A stretch of 64,000 bases of DNA, from the NCBI GenBank assembly GCA_010645155.1, contig JAAGOF010000100.1:88421-152420 (forward strand), read 5' to 3'. The notes under the pieces are model-generated. The model was not told the DNA's origin and ran no database searches. It worked only from the letters and a program-made list of their open reading frames with translations. Below, one piece after another: positions 35,928 through 48,718 of the stretch. Source of the stretch: Tigriopus japonicus (taxonomy: Eukaryota; Arthropoda; Copepoda; Harpacticoida; Harpacticidae). The stretch's first letter is position 1. Every line of letters begins with the position of its first letter. Both the position numbers and the translations under genes were made by a program.

Positions 35928-36978
35928 TAGGGCTGAATATTTTAGGTTAACTTTTTAGACAAATTATGACATAAATAGGTTGCCCAAAATCAGGTTTTAG
36001 GTTTTTTTTAGGTTGACTAAATAACACGCTTTACAAACTCTTCAGACCAAAGTCAGCATTTTTTTTTATTATTTTAGCGCAGTTTACTCTTTGCAAGAGT
36101 AAAAGTGGTTGAGTAGAGACAGAGGCAGCGAAAAATTTATCTGTTTTGGGGGATAGTGGCAGAAAATGGCAGGAAAGAAAAGTTTGTGACAGTGATGTTT
36201 GTTAAGTGGCAGATTATAGTATAAAGTTAAAAAATCGACCAAAAACCGAGAATGTAAATTTTCACGTTAAAAATGAGATCCGATTTTTTTCGATCTAAAA
36301 ACCGAGATCCAAAAAGTTTTTTATCTAAAACAACGAGAAGTAAAATTTTCGACCTAAAAAAAGAGATCCAAAATGTTCGACCTAAAAAAGAGATCCAAAA
36401 TTTTCGATCTAAAACAACGTGATCCATAATTTACGATCTAAAACAATGAGGTCCAAAATTTTCGATCTAAAACAACGAGATCTAAAATTTTCGCCTTTAG
36501 AAAAGGGATCCAAAATTTTCGATATAAAAAACGACATCTAAAAAAACGACATCAAAAATTTTCGACCCATAACAACGAGATTTAAAATTTTCGACCTAAA
36601 ACCGATATGAAATAATTGAAAACGAGAAAATTATCGCTCAAAAGTGGCATGATATGGCGGAATGTGACCTCAAAAATGGCAGTGAGCCCCCTTAATTACC
36701 AGTATTTCAAACGACAATTGTGAATGTCGGCCTGAAACCAAGTGCTAACGCTGATTTGGAATGTGAGGGGGGATGAAAAGCAGTGAGTTCTCACTCTATT
36801 CTTCCCTTGTTTTATTTTCAAAGACAATGGGGTAAGGAATCTTATTCTGCAAATGACTTTGGGCTAAGAAAAAAGTTATTATTAGGTTGAAAACTCGGTT
36901 TTAGGTAAAAATTGCCCAAAAAAGGGGTTTTAGGTTAAAACCTAGGTTTTTATGTAAAACCTAAAATATTCAGCCCTA
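35928..36978. mobile_element. Non-autonomous hAT-type element, 1051 bp, with minisatellite core
   Basis: The terminal inverted repeats match perfectly for 21 bases, beginning TAGGGCTGAATATTTTAGG. They are flanked by a perfect 8-bp target duplication CTGATAAT (35920-35927 and 36979-36986). Subterminal direct repeats combine TTGCCCAAAA with GGTTTTAGGTT near both ends (about 35980 and 36910). The interior has no transposase ORF but holds a minisatellite. The perfect duplication and ends suggest a fairly recent insertion mobilised in trans. Confidence 0.93.
36226..36610. repeat. Minisatellite, about 13 units of roughly 29 bp
   Basis: Units resemble TTTTCGATCTAAAACAACG followed by AGATCCAAAA; they vary in length (about 24-32) and sequence. 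The array lies wholly inside the hAT element at 35928-36978. Confidence 0.85.
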
Positions 36979-36986
36979 CTGATAAT

Positions 36987-39900
36987 GGACATAATCAAAT
37001 GAGTGAAAGGGCAAATTCCATTCAGACGAAGCGTCAAGATCCTCCCGTCATTCATCTTGGGATTGACATTTCACACATGAGTCGCCGCAGACAATTAATG
37101 CCATGTCGAAGGGAATCCTGTATATGGATGGATCTCCAGCGTCAGAACTCAGCAGGCCACGTTGCATAGCATCAAAAATCCAATCAACGAACTGGACTAT
37201 TGACTCCGCACGTCCAAATTGACGCTATTTCGAAGAAATGACGAGAATGAAACCGTACAGACACACAATTTTTGCTAGCTCACTCAAAATGTGTCTGCTG
37301 GTCCAATTCGACTTATGGGACCAACTCGTGTACAACTTACTCGTGCGATCAATGATGGAATTATTGACAGGGCAACAGAGGAAATGCAAAACAGTGCAAA
37401 AAGAGGCTGGTCGAGAACAAGAAAATCTTTACATTTCTCTTACTTAGTTTATGCATTTATTTTTTGGGCTCGAAAGACTGATGTCTTTACCACTATTGAA
37501 ACATTTCACCTAAAATCGAACTCAAAACTATTTATCACTATTCCTGATCAACCCACTATACAAGGGCTGTACAGATCTGCCAACATGAACGTGTTGGTGG
37601 ACCCAATTTCATAAAAATATTAATTGTTCAAATTATTTTATTTATTATTTATTTTTACAGGGAATCACATTCCTTGAAGCGCTAGTAAAAACCTGCAAAC
37701 AATCCCTCAAAAACACATTAGTGATATAGAGTAGGTTGCCTTGCATACTCCCCTAAAATGCCCACAATTCATTTTCCATTGCTATCCTTCAGGAGTTCAT
37801 AAAGAAGTATTTATGTCGTGACTGGAGAAGATCAAACTTGTTTTTTTCCAAATAAGGCAAGTCCTTTTATCTTTTCATACAAGATTCTAATATTGACAAT
37901 GAAGTGCGGACTGACCTTGTCTACGTACTAGGTAGTCGACCTCCAATACTGTTATGGCTCCTGGCTATGGATGATCAACCATTGTTGCACCCATCTGAAA
38001 TGGTTTGAAATAAAATCTATCCTTTTAGTTGCCGTAACCAACACAAAGCGTGGTTAAAATATCGTCAATCAAAATTTTTTGACACCTTTGGTCAAAGAAG
38101 AATGTGTAGCTTTTGGTTCACTGCCTTTGTTTCGAGGAACAGTTGAATCAACAATCTTTGAACCAAGTTGCCAAATGCGGTTAATATCCCAAAAGGACTA
38201 AGAAGGAGTTAGTTAGATCACCAATCGATATTGATTCTTGTTCAGAGTAAACACGGCAAAATTATAGAAATAGCTAAAAGGACTATAATGTGTTCAAACG
38301 CAGTTTTACAACTTTTACTGAAAATATTAGCCTTAAAAACGGACTCAAACAAGTTTGGGAATAGAAGATGGCAATTAATACAGAGCTTGTTTTGAGCACA
38401 TCTAAAAGAGGGAAAAAAGTTCTTGGGCACATTTATTTCACCGTAGATATCTAGAAACTGGGTGTTAGACCAGATGAATAGTGGGGCAAAATAAGCCCTC
38501 AGCAAAACCCAACAAAAGTGATAAAAGTCACCCAATAAAAGTCCTTTTATGGATTTTTTTCCAAATCGATTGTATTATTTCGCCATCTGAGTACCAACCT
38601 AGTCGCCTGACATACCGAATATTTCGACATCTTTGTTTTGATTTTCTTGATTTTCATAATGTTCATGTCATTATAATTGTCCATGGAGACAAACTTTCGT
38701 GAAGTTTATTGTAGCAATAAGTTTGGTTTGTAGTAGAGCGGAACCAAACTAGAGGCTTGTGGGAAAGGAAGGTCAGTAGGTGCAAGTTTATGGTTAAAAC
38801 TAGGGACTCTATATCAGAGACTGGCATTCGTAGGCTAACACACGGTGCCGATAATTCACGCTGGTGATTGGTCAATAGCATTCAGTTGAACATTCAGCTA
38901 ATTCTAACGAAGTTCAACAACAAACCAGAGTACTTCTTCTTTGTTCTTTTGATCTGACTTGGTGCTGGGGTTGCCAATTTACCTAAGTGAAATCATATTC
39001 CCCTCTGTCTACCAGTCTTCATAAACCCATTTTTTCTTCAAGGATCACCAAAAGGGCAAGGCATCCCTGACTTTAGTGACTTCTGAGCAGGGTTGCAACT
39101 CAAACTTACATTCGTGTTTGCTCATATACAAGAGCAAAGCACCCATTCTCCAAGCGGTAACCCTACCTTGCAACCTCCCGTAAAAAAAAACTTGCGCAAG
39201 CCGAGATTCCACATCACTAAGATTTTGTTGTCAATCACCCGATCATGTGACATTAATTGGCCCTTGTGTAAACTCCACACTAATTGAAATTCACTTTTTT
39301 CATATCAGGTAAAAACCTTAGACACATTTCCAGCAGACTTGAGGATTTTCAATAACCAAACTGCCCTATCAAATGAGCGAAATAGTGTAGATGTGTTTCG
39401 TAGAAGAAAAGGTTCCTTTAATCATGAACTTCAGCTTCCCGCATGATGGATGACGTCACAGACAGTCCGTGCTGGGTCGGGCAATCATAGATTTGAATGC
39501 CAATCTCTGCCTTTTAGTATTTTTTGTTAAAACCTGTTTGGAAAAGTGTCATTTGATTAACTCATTTGACCTGCGAAAGTTTTTGTCTTTCATTTATCAT
39601 TGTTCTAGGGGAGCACATTTCTTTTTTTTTGTTGCTCGCAAAAGTGCTCAAATCCAAATTAAAGATGGCTCTAATCCAAACGAGCAACAATCATGATGCT
39701 TAAGACAGACTAAGCCCCAGACTGTTCAGTTCCAGCTAAGCAGGCAGACTACGGCGACAGTAGTTTGATCCGCGACCTCTAGATGACTCAGGCTGTAGTT
39801 TCTGAAATGACACTGAGAATCCGACTTCAATAAGGATATTTGGGTTATTACATACAAGGTAGCGCTCTCTATGACGTTCCCTATGAAACAATCTATTAAA

Positions 39901-41450
39901 TAGTTTTGTTACGTAATCTTTCGCAGAGGGCGTTTTTGGTGAAGTCGGAGTTGAGACATCTGTATTTTATGTAATCTGTGTATTTAAGCAAAGCAAAAAG
40001 CATTACGTTGTCATCTCACTCGTTTTATACGTTAGGTTTTGACCTTCTGGGTTGACATTTAACAGGTCCAACCCTTGACCAAAGGTGCTGACTAATCCTT
40101 TTTCGCACCACAGGACTAGCCGTTTTGATATTCAATTCTCTCAGTCTCACACTTGCCATTGTCCCCTGAAAAGTTGTGATTAGGTGCTCAAATACAGAAT
40201 CAGTGATGACTTACAGTTCCGCACATTTTTATCGGCTTTTTCTCACATAATGGTTGGCATTTCTCAGTTGTTTGCACGCTCATATGCAGTGGATGGCTCG
40301 ACTGAATTATACAGTTAGGAAGTTATTGACTTAGATTAAATCGAGTCCTGACGAAGGAACAGTTACTCAGTTGCTCTTCCTGTGTTAGTTGATCTCAGAA
40401 CAAATAAAGAGATCAGCCTTAATTTCCTTCGTGGAATACCCAGGAACAGAGCAAATCTCCACAATAGTAGTTCCCGCATTGTACTGAGATGGTACAATTG
40501 TGGTTGTTGTCGTTGTTGCCTTCCGCTATTTACTTATTGACTTATTCATGCACGCCAAAGGATCACGTTTTTTGAGCACAAAAGATCACAATCTAGACCA
40601 TGAGGCTTGGGAATTGATCTCAGTCGGAAATGTGCTACTCAGTTACAGCACTCTGTACGTAATAGTAGCATGTATGCCTGCGTACTCATTGACAGGGACG
40701 ACCAATTCAATTTTTAGAGGCTTAAGGACAGGGGCAACTCGGCAGGTACAAATTTTTGTATGTGGAGCTACTTTTGTACATCTCTCGACCAACGTATTGC
40801 GTCTAAAACATGCGTCGCACATCCTTATTGCTCCCGCCCTCCGAGAAAAACGGACTTGGCCCAAGATGGACCCACATAACTGGGTTACGAACGAATTCGA
40901 TCCCGACAACGATACATTCGTGCAGGAACATGCCTATGTTCCTACGTAGGTAAGTAAGTATGTATGTGTACTGTGAGAGCTCAACACGGACGAACGAATA
41001 GGGACGACAAATTCTATTCTGAAAGACACATTGTTCCAATGACAATGACAAGAGGTATTACTCGGAAGTACTTGGACTGAAATATGGAAGAAGCCCATAA
41101 ATAATGCCGCTCCATCCGTTACTTGACATGGTTTCTGACGCAACCCAAAATCGGAACCAATCTCACATGAATTTGATCATTACAGCCGGTCTAGGGTTTG
41201 CGTCGCCGAGCAAAGTTTTATTTGGAATAGGTAGCATCACTTTGGTTCGAATATCAATGTCCGAATGCTTGTTTAAGAAGTCATAAGGGTCATTTACTCA
41301 TTTACAATGCCGCTTTCACCGTCACAAGGAAGTCTTTGAAGAGTGCACCACAGTACGTAGAGTAACAGGCTACAGTAAGCGTCAAGTCTCACCTTTTAAC
41401 ATGAGTAAAAGATGGTCATGGACGAGACGATATCAATAGCAAGCGACAGG
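36987..41450. other. No supportable gene; one SINE fragment
   Basis: Contains the family 2 SINE fragment at 37654. ORFs on both strands overlap and show no known domain, including one of 149 codons at 40500-40949 that lacks an ATG at its start. Confidence 0.4.
37654..37700 (+). mobile_element. SINE family 2, 3' fragment
   Basis: TTTACAGGGAATCACATTCC and the following bases match 23709-23755 with a handful of differences. The tRNA-like head is missing here, which is typical of 5'-truncated SINE or LINE-tail copies. Confidence 0.6.
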
Positions 41451-41452
41451 TA

Positions 41453-41999
41453 CAGGGTTAGTCAGAATTAATGAAACATTAGATTCAAGACCATGATTAA
41501 GGCCCTTAGTGTGAGCCACAATTTCAAATGAAAGGTTTAAAACCGTAATAGGATACAGGAATAACGTCATCGAACCCTGGACAAGGTGGCAAAAAGAGGG
41601 TGAGGACTCCCACGTTGGTCAAGCCCACTACCTGTAAGATTACATAAAACCCGGTTTGGTCCATGAACAAGATGGCTAAAGACTAAAATTTGTCCCCATT
41701 ACTTATGGTTAGATCTTGAAAAGGCCAAGAAGGGTAACAAGGACCACTTTCGGTTATGGTTGAAGCAACATGGGATGATAACCAAGAGGAGGAATAGGTG
41801 CGTGCAAGTTGTAACATTGATTGATATCAAGACGTTCAGGGCGGTGGTTTGGCTCAGAGGGGTACATGACAAATAATATTCCGTTATGTTATAGTATGTT
41901 GTATGCGAACCAACTTCTTAGAACAATCCTTTCCTATTGACCTTGTTGGTAAAGAGTTATTTCGTAATATGCATGTTTCACTAATTCTGCCTAACCCTG
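41453..41999 (+). mobile_element. Tc1/mariner-type element, internally deleted
   Basis: The ends CAGGGTTAGTCAGAATTA and, as complement at the right, CAGGGTTAGGCAGAATTA match for about 26 bases with two mismatches. The flanks are TA on both sides (41451-41452 and 42000-42001), the standard duplication of this superfamily. Length 547 bp. The interior keeps a decayed transposase segment, so this is a deleted copy of a once autonomous element. Confidence 0.85.
41591..41720 (+). pseudogene. Decayed Tc1/mariner (IS630-like) transposase fragment
   Basis: Read from 41591, the frame gives KKRVRTPTLVKPTTCKIT, stop, NPVWSMNKMAKD, stop, NLSPLLMVRS, stop. This follows the DNA-binding region of IS630/mariner-family transposases: an RTP motif, a basic stretch, an NP..SM.KMAK helix and then a serine-containing HTH. 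Stops and loss of the catalytic region show that it is non-functional. Confidence 0.65.
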
Positions 42000-42001
42000 T
42001 A

Positions 42002-44472
42002 CATGAACGATTGAAATAGCACAAAAATCTTGATTAGTCGTGCTTACTAGCAATTGCTAAACGGGTCTACCTAAATATCTCAGGCACAAATGTCTAAGGC
42101 TGCCTCCCTTGACAGTAGAAGTAACCCACTCAAATGTCATTGACGTGTCTAAATAAAAGCCATTGTGATATGCTTTTGTGACGCTTTGGTCATTTTCAAA
42201 TCTTAAATTCGTGTTAGAGGAGTACTGTGTCATAAAGGACTATCAAATTAGACCGAAGATCTTTTAACATGATTGTGCTTTATTCTCCACTTAAAGTGCT
42301 GACAGTTCAAGTTGATCTTGATAGATTGGTTTTAAATCGGGTGGTTATCAAAATGCGGAAAAACCTGAATCCATTTACAACACATACAATACATTCAGGC
42401 GAGGCGGTACCAACTCCTCTCGACTGAAGGAGATGATGCGATCCCGTGACAAATGCCGCCGAAGCTCTTGAGTGATTCCACACCAAGAATGAATGAATGA
42501 ATTGAAGGTACCCAAAATGTTGATCTACGTTTACGTTTAAGTATAGCGCGTTCCGCAGTTGGTTCATTGGATGTGCCAACATTGTCCGGTCCGGATCCTG
42601 GAAGAGCGAGAAGAATTAGTATAGAAACAGAGGACAACGTTGCCGTACATTGGGGCGGAAATTTGAGCAGATTTGCTCGTCGTCCGCTAAGCGCAAGTGG
42701 GTACATATTTTGGATGCCTGGATGGACGCATTTTGATGTTGGAGAACCAACTCAAGATTCTTCCCGGATTCGCAAAATAATGCACTACTATGTTTCTTTT
42801 CCAACTTCCAATGGAAGAGCGGCAATCAGAAGGAAGAGAGAGATCAGTTAGTTTAGAGATGACTTACCTCATGGATATCTTCATGTCCATTCGTAAGTGC
42901 AGGTGTCGAATCCACAAGAGCAATAATCCCCCTCTCTTTGACGTTCCAAGCTAAAGCAACAATTTAGGTACATGAATTGCTCAGCAAGGTTTAAATTGGG
43001 GCCCATTTTCTATCATAAATCTTAAGTACGTACTTGCTCGCTCGATACGTTTTTGGCACCTCACCATTTTTGGAATGCCAGACCATCTTCAGCACATCAG
43101 GATTTTATTGCTCCGTCTCTGACCGATCCTTTTAAAATATTGATCAGAAGATATTGGGCTGATACAGTTATTAAATTGATGAGAATTGCCATTGAGTAGG
43201 CCTTCCAGAAACAGAATGAGTCGCATCAGGTCGCTTTGATACTCTAGTACTTGAGGTTTTGCAGTCGTTGGCCAAGTTGATTCCAAGAAGAACACTAGCT
43301 TTGGAAGATGATGATTTGAACAGCAGCAATTCGTGCTTCTAACCATAACAAGGCCTTTTACGATCTCTTTCAAGCTCAGTTGTAAAGGAGTGATGGTGTC
43401 GAATAGTTTGAGTTCGTGGTAGCCTCATATGTACACCTCAAACTTCCGTTCTGACAGTTTCAAACATATTTCATTTCCCGTAACGGACCTTTGGGTGCAT
43501 ACATATATGACTCGCACAAATTTATTTGCGGTAGTTATCGATCTCGAATTTGAATTTGTTTCATCCGTTAGAGAGTGAGGCGTGTCAATATCTATTACCT
43601 TCACATTAAAAAGCAAATTATACAATTTAATGAAATTCCTGGAGGACCTTTTCATCTTTTCCCTTTCCACAACTACCTGCACATTTTCATTCGGCAATTC
43701 TGCTGGTTAAGTATTTTCTCAAATGCCAAGATTTCTAATATGAATTTCTGATGTCAAAGTAGAATACTGAAAATATTTTCAGGAAGTACTTAAAAAAAGC
43801 CATATTTACAGATGGTTAGGAATTGAAACAAAATCGTATCAATATCTCTATTGCAGTCAGTATTTCATCACTACCGTCGCATTATAACATTTTTACTAAA
43901 ATTTGAAATTCTACTTAATTTTTTTGCTTTCTTTTCCATCATTATACGACTGTGATCGATTTTTTGCATATTTTTGGGGAAATTTTGTTTTTCCATTTCT
44001 TGTCCAATTTATTTTTTTTAGAAGATATTGAGTTGATCAGGGCAAATATCACTATTGAGACGGATGCAAATTTGAATTTACTTTCCTGGCATTGAAATAA
44101 TACACTAAGTAATCTGTTTTGACAATTGTACTAACACACAACTGGAGAATTTCAAAATGCTATTTGTTGTTTTTGTTTAAGCTAAAAACTGATTTTTTTT
44201 TTCTAAGATCAGCAAAAAACATGCACCCCTAACCTTATTAGGCCTTTCTGTAAAAACATCACTTAAAATGAGCATACATACCTACAAATGGCACAATTTT
44301 AAATATTATAGCATAGAAAATGGGAAACCGTTGAATTTCCCGCGAAAATTGGAAGCGTAAAAGAGTCTTAAATCTAATCTAATGCAATTTTAACTATGCT
44401 GAACGATTGAGTCTCGACAGGGACAATTGATATTTATGGCCAGGAAGATTTGAAAACCCTCAAACGAAGCCT
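42002..44472. other. No supportable gene
   Basis: Short ORFs only. The longest (42567-42851, 94 codons) has an open antisense frame as well and no domain I recognise. Confidence 0.4.
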
Positions 44473-44502
44473 AAACTCTCCCACGTAAATTTGAAACTTG
44501 AC

Positions 44503-44680
44503 CATGCACGGGTAGTTTTTTAAGGAAATTTTTAATTTCAATGGCATTCCATTTTCAGTGGTACCACACCATTGGCATAAGCCTTGGAAAGAAGGAAATG
44601 CATAAATTAAAATCTTCCCCCATGGAAAATAAGAGAAATGGCCTTTTTAGTTATGGCATGGTTTGAATCCATTTTCCTCC
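44503..44680 (+). repeat. Left arm of an inverted duplication
   Basis: From CATGCACGGGTAG to TTTGAATCC this sequence recurs as reverse complement at 45940-46117 with about 85% identity by eye (for example GGTACCACACCATTGGC and AAATCTTCCCCCATGGA are shared). Weaker similarity extends outward on both sides. Confidence 0.8.
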
Positions 44681-45939
44681 TTATCCTATCATGAGAAGAG
44701 TGTCTCCTTTGTAACACATTTTTGGGCCCCAATGTATCCTTGATTTAGAGCAATGCTTAATTTCGATTTTGCACATCATAGACAATTTATCGATTTTGAA
44801 GGCTTTGTTTATTGCAATCAAGAAAAGTTGAGAACTATAGGCTTCAATCTGCTATGATAACAATGATGAAGAGGAGCAAAATGTCCCTTGTGGATAGCGC
44901 TGCAAGTGCATTAATTTGCTTAGTTGCCGTTTTGATACTTCTAATGAAAGCTTTTCTGAGTTAAAATTACAAAAACTAAACAGCTATAAAGTAAGGCAGT
45001 TTATTTATCATCAGAAATAGATTCACAATGGCAAACAATACAAGGCAAAAAAAGAAGATAGGAAAGTCATGGTGGTCAAGAAACAAGACTTGGAATGGAA
45101 AATGTTGAGCAATGAACTCAAAATCACAACTGAACAACATGACTCATATTCTCATAGTTTTGTTACAGAACTTTTAGGACAACCTTTCAGATGAAAGGTT
45201 TGAAATTTTCATTGACGTGTTGGATACTGAGTGCACTGTAAAGATTGTTTATGCATAGAAATTGTTTGTACACATGAGACACTAGATAAGTTTGATGCTC
45301 GTGATCTCCTTGATGTATAAGTGACATTTTATCCACAGGCCTGTGATTTTGTCACTTTTAAAGCACACAATCAGCAAAAGAACTGATTAATGATCACATT
45401 GTTCAGGCTTCAATAACTTGGATTCTTCAAAATCCTTTGTTCTATGTTCTTCACTCCGTTATTAGTGCACTTTACCTCATGCAAATTTTTCGTGGCATGA
45501 AATTCTTTGCCTAAAGTGGAAGGCCAACACAATATTGTTCATTTGGTGATTGCCATCTTGTTATAGAGGATATCTTCCAAGAAAAAGCAATTTGCAGAAT
45601 AGTATTCAGGATTGCACACAATGACACATGATCAGCACATGATCAACGAGGAAATGACCAATCTACCACAATAACATTATCTCAGATGTCCCAAACTGCT
45701 CCAAATTAATCACCAATAGATACAGGATGTAAATGTCACTTTCACAAACTAAACAAACTTGCTGTGCCTTGAATATCCTTGTCCCTTCTTGTGTTGAGGT
45801 AGTGATACTCATACATCAAATTAAACTCAAGTCAAGAAATTGGCCAAGGATCAATTAATTACAAACATCAGTACAGTTACACGAAAAGGTAATAATGTAA
45901 GTCCCTACATTCAAGAGATGCCCTTTTTATGATTTTAAT

Positions 45940-46117
45940 CAAGGGGAAAAGGATTCAAAACACGTCATAACTAAAATGACAATTTCCGTCATATTCCATG
46001 GGGGAAGATTTTAATTTTTGCATTTTCTTCTTCCGAAGATTTAAGCCAATGGTGTGGTACCACTGAAAGTGGAATGCCATTGAAATTAAAAAAATCTGGA
46101 AATAACTACCCGTGCAT
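45940..46117 (-). repeat. Right arm of the inverted duplication
   Basis: Reverse complement of 44503-44680. The spacer of about 1.26 kb between the arms has no recognisable gene or transposon ends. Confidence 0.8.
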
Positions 46118-46934
46118 GGCTTAAGATCCCATATGGAGTCATTTAGGAATCGATTCAAGTTGAAAATGCGTGGGCAGAGTTCGTGGTCAAGATTTGATTT
46201 GTTTTGCATGAAACTGAGACGGTCCGTCATCAATAACAATTAATTTCAAACAAATAGTCTTATTGCGGAGATCCAGCATAATAATAAAGATGATGGTAAG
46301 CATTTGCCCCTCTTGGCGGCGACCATGCTCTGATAAACTAAATATGGTAGTTGCATGATGATCCTTTACGGATGAGAGTTTGCCAACCGCTCTGAAGACG
46401 GCTTCATTATTATTATCGTCGTCATCATCTACAAAATGCCCTAAGGCATTTATCCCCAATTCTTTGGCATGAAAAATGTTTTGAGTTAGAGCTCATATTT
46501 TGTAGGGTCGAGGAAGGGGTCCTTTGTTTCAAAGTAATAACTTACTAACCAAACCCAAGAAGCAACGGTTAAACTCATTGAGATCTATGTATTGATTTGG
46601 AGCTGAATGGGAGCAACTTCACAAGTAGACACACCCAAATAATGCAAGCTTGACAAACGTATCCGTGTCACCGAAATTCTATTCATCTTGTTAAGTTTTT
46701 GTCAAGACACAAAACAAGTGGTTGCAATAATCAAAGCAATAAAGAGGTCGGAAATGCTTGCTATAATCAATACTGAAGTTTTACAAAATTTGATGAATTA
46801 ATCCAAGAAATATCTATTGTACGAATTGATAAATATGAAAACACTTACGACTGAACAAGTTTCAATAACAACACTTTGACCCCGGGATCATTCACTGGTA
46901 CAATGGGAACTAAACAGCAAAAGGTGTTCAATCA

Positions 46935-47010
46935 GGCAAGCCGTCATAGCGCACGGGTTGAGCATTCGCCAACTAACCATAACACCCCTAGTTCGAATCT
47001 GGGCTTGCCA
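46935..47010 (+). tRNA. tRNA-like sequence (tRNA pseudogene or SINE head)
   Basis: It has tRNA length. GGCAAGC (46935-46941) pairs perfectly with GCTTGCC (47003-47009). A T-arm of CCTAG and CTGGG closes on TTCGAAT. The D-arm region is only vaguely tRNA-like. The anticodon arm cannot form a five-base stem, so no anticodon can be read. Following A is in the discriminator position. I take it as a pseudogene or the head of a single-copy SINE, not a working tRNA. Confidence 0.5.
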
Positions 47011-48710
47011 AACCTTAGTGTCCTGTAGTATTAATTTACAGTCAGCAAATAAATGCATTACAGGCTTTGACACCTTAAATAAGCGAAACTCGGGTCCTTC
47101 CCGAGGGTGGGGTAATAAGAACTAGTGCTTGTTTGGTGGAGCAGCAATTTCCCCGACCCACAAACAACGCTGAAACAATGGACTGAGTATGCGAGAGATC
47201 AATTGATTAGCTCTTACTCGACAATCTGTAAGGAACAAAACTGCTCTGCATGTCAGCAATGTTGATTCGCTCTACAGAAACAAGTTGAACTTGACCACCC
47301 ATCCCTTAGAACCAAACCCAATGTGCTTCGCCTCGACCTGGGAACTTGTGTCGGACTCGCCAAAATTATGGTCCTCATGAAAACAAGCTGTTATGGCTTA
47401 TGAGGACCAACGGTCTCACTCTTTCTACTTTTCAAGGCTTTCTTTCTTTTTTTGCGTCTCCCTTTTATTCCTGAGACCAAATACAAATATCGCCCCGTTG
47501 CGGACAGCCTCTATCAGATCGCAACTGCAAAGCTGCGTTCTGACTCTAGAAAAAGCAAAACAGAGTGTTCAATTTTCGTTTTTCTTTCAAATTTAGGCAA
47601 CCAGAAAGCGAGCGAAATTCTAGGTGCTCCCAATCCCACTTAGCATTTTTTTTACAATCAAAAGGAAATCTCACGAAGTAGGTCGCCTAGAAATCACGAG
47701 GATTTTAAGATTCGCACTTTCATCACCTTTGCATCATTTTTGGGAAAGCGTCCATAATTCGTCCTTTAGGAAATCTGGTTTTGTTGTGTCTGTTGTGTTT
47801 GGGCGGCGATTTGTCATGAGATCCTAGCATACTATTTCATTTGCTTCCACACCCTGCGTTTAAATTCAAATTTTGATAGTTGTGATTTGAAAACTTTTAT
47901 ATAAATAATTGATTAAGGGATGAGATCTTGACCAACTTTTAGACCATATAAGCTATAAAATTGAATTCATTTTTCAGTTGTCATTTACGAAAAATGTACG
48001 GTTCCTTCAGTTGTTTCTGGGCCCCAAAATGTGGTGATCAATTATACACTTGGGCACAACAATGCCAGCTTAAATATCACTTCCCACAATTTCAATGGAA
48101 AGATTTATGACTTATTTAATTTAGAGCTCTAGGTTTACGCATGGATGGAGCATTGGCCAAACAGCGATCCCGTTTGGCACCATTGTACAGTGAGTCTGTC
48201 CGTTTCTCGAACAATTGTGTCGATTTGGCCTGTCCTTTGGCTTGCTGATATGATCGTACTCCTCTGTTTTTGCCGTCTCCAGTTCCTCATGTCCAATGAC
48301 TGTTCCCCTTGACCGAGCTCGTTAACTCTTTCAATGAACCGCATTATTTCCAACGTACTGAAATGAAATCAATTAGTCAACTTGAAGGTGACTGCCCCAA
48401 TATCGTAGCTTGGCGGCGTAAGATGTGCATAGCTTAAATATAACGACTACAAGGCATGTAAACACCATCGCATCCTCTCTAAACCTTGCTAGAATGATGC
48501 CCAAGAGCGGTTATTTCATGGTCTTGCTGGTGTTTGGGATGCCTGTTAATTTTGAATAGAAGTATTTTGATCTTTCTGAATAGGCCATCAATTCTTGACT
48601 AGATTCAAAGTGGGGCACCTCTTCTCGCCACCAAAGCTATTATTCCAACATGTTTTGTCTTGATGATCGACTATTCAGAATTACAAAGTTCCGACATGTA
48701 GCGCTCACTA
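47011..48710. other. No supportable gene
   Basis: Short ORFs only, no known domains and no transposon ends seen. Confidence 0.4.
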
Positions 48711-48718
48711 CCTTTAAC

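Noticed and set aside
39451..39458. CRE palindrome TGACGTCA (also at 58594-58601)
   Set aside because: Single 8-mers far from any supported gene; expected by chance at about this rate.
39950..40510. Possible solo LTR (TATTTAAG, AATAAA, then a TGG-starting primer-site-like string)
   Set aside because: I could not find TG...CA ends, a target duplication or a second copy in the window.
40500..40949. 149-codon + strand ORF that reads like a membrane protein
   Set aside because: It begins with GTG, not ATG, in a low-stop region that is also open on the minus strand (40643-40909, 40803-41051). No known domain, and the GTAAGTAAG after it lies directly behind an in-frame stop within a small tandem repeat.
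42567..42851. 94-codon + strand ORF preceded by an acceptor-like site
   Set aside because: Antisense frames are equally open, no family match, no donor at the end.
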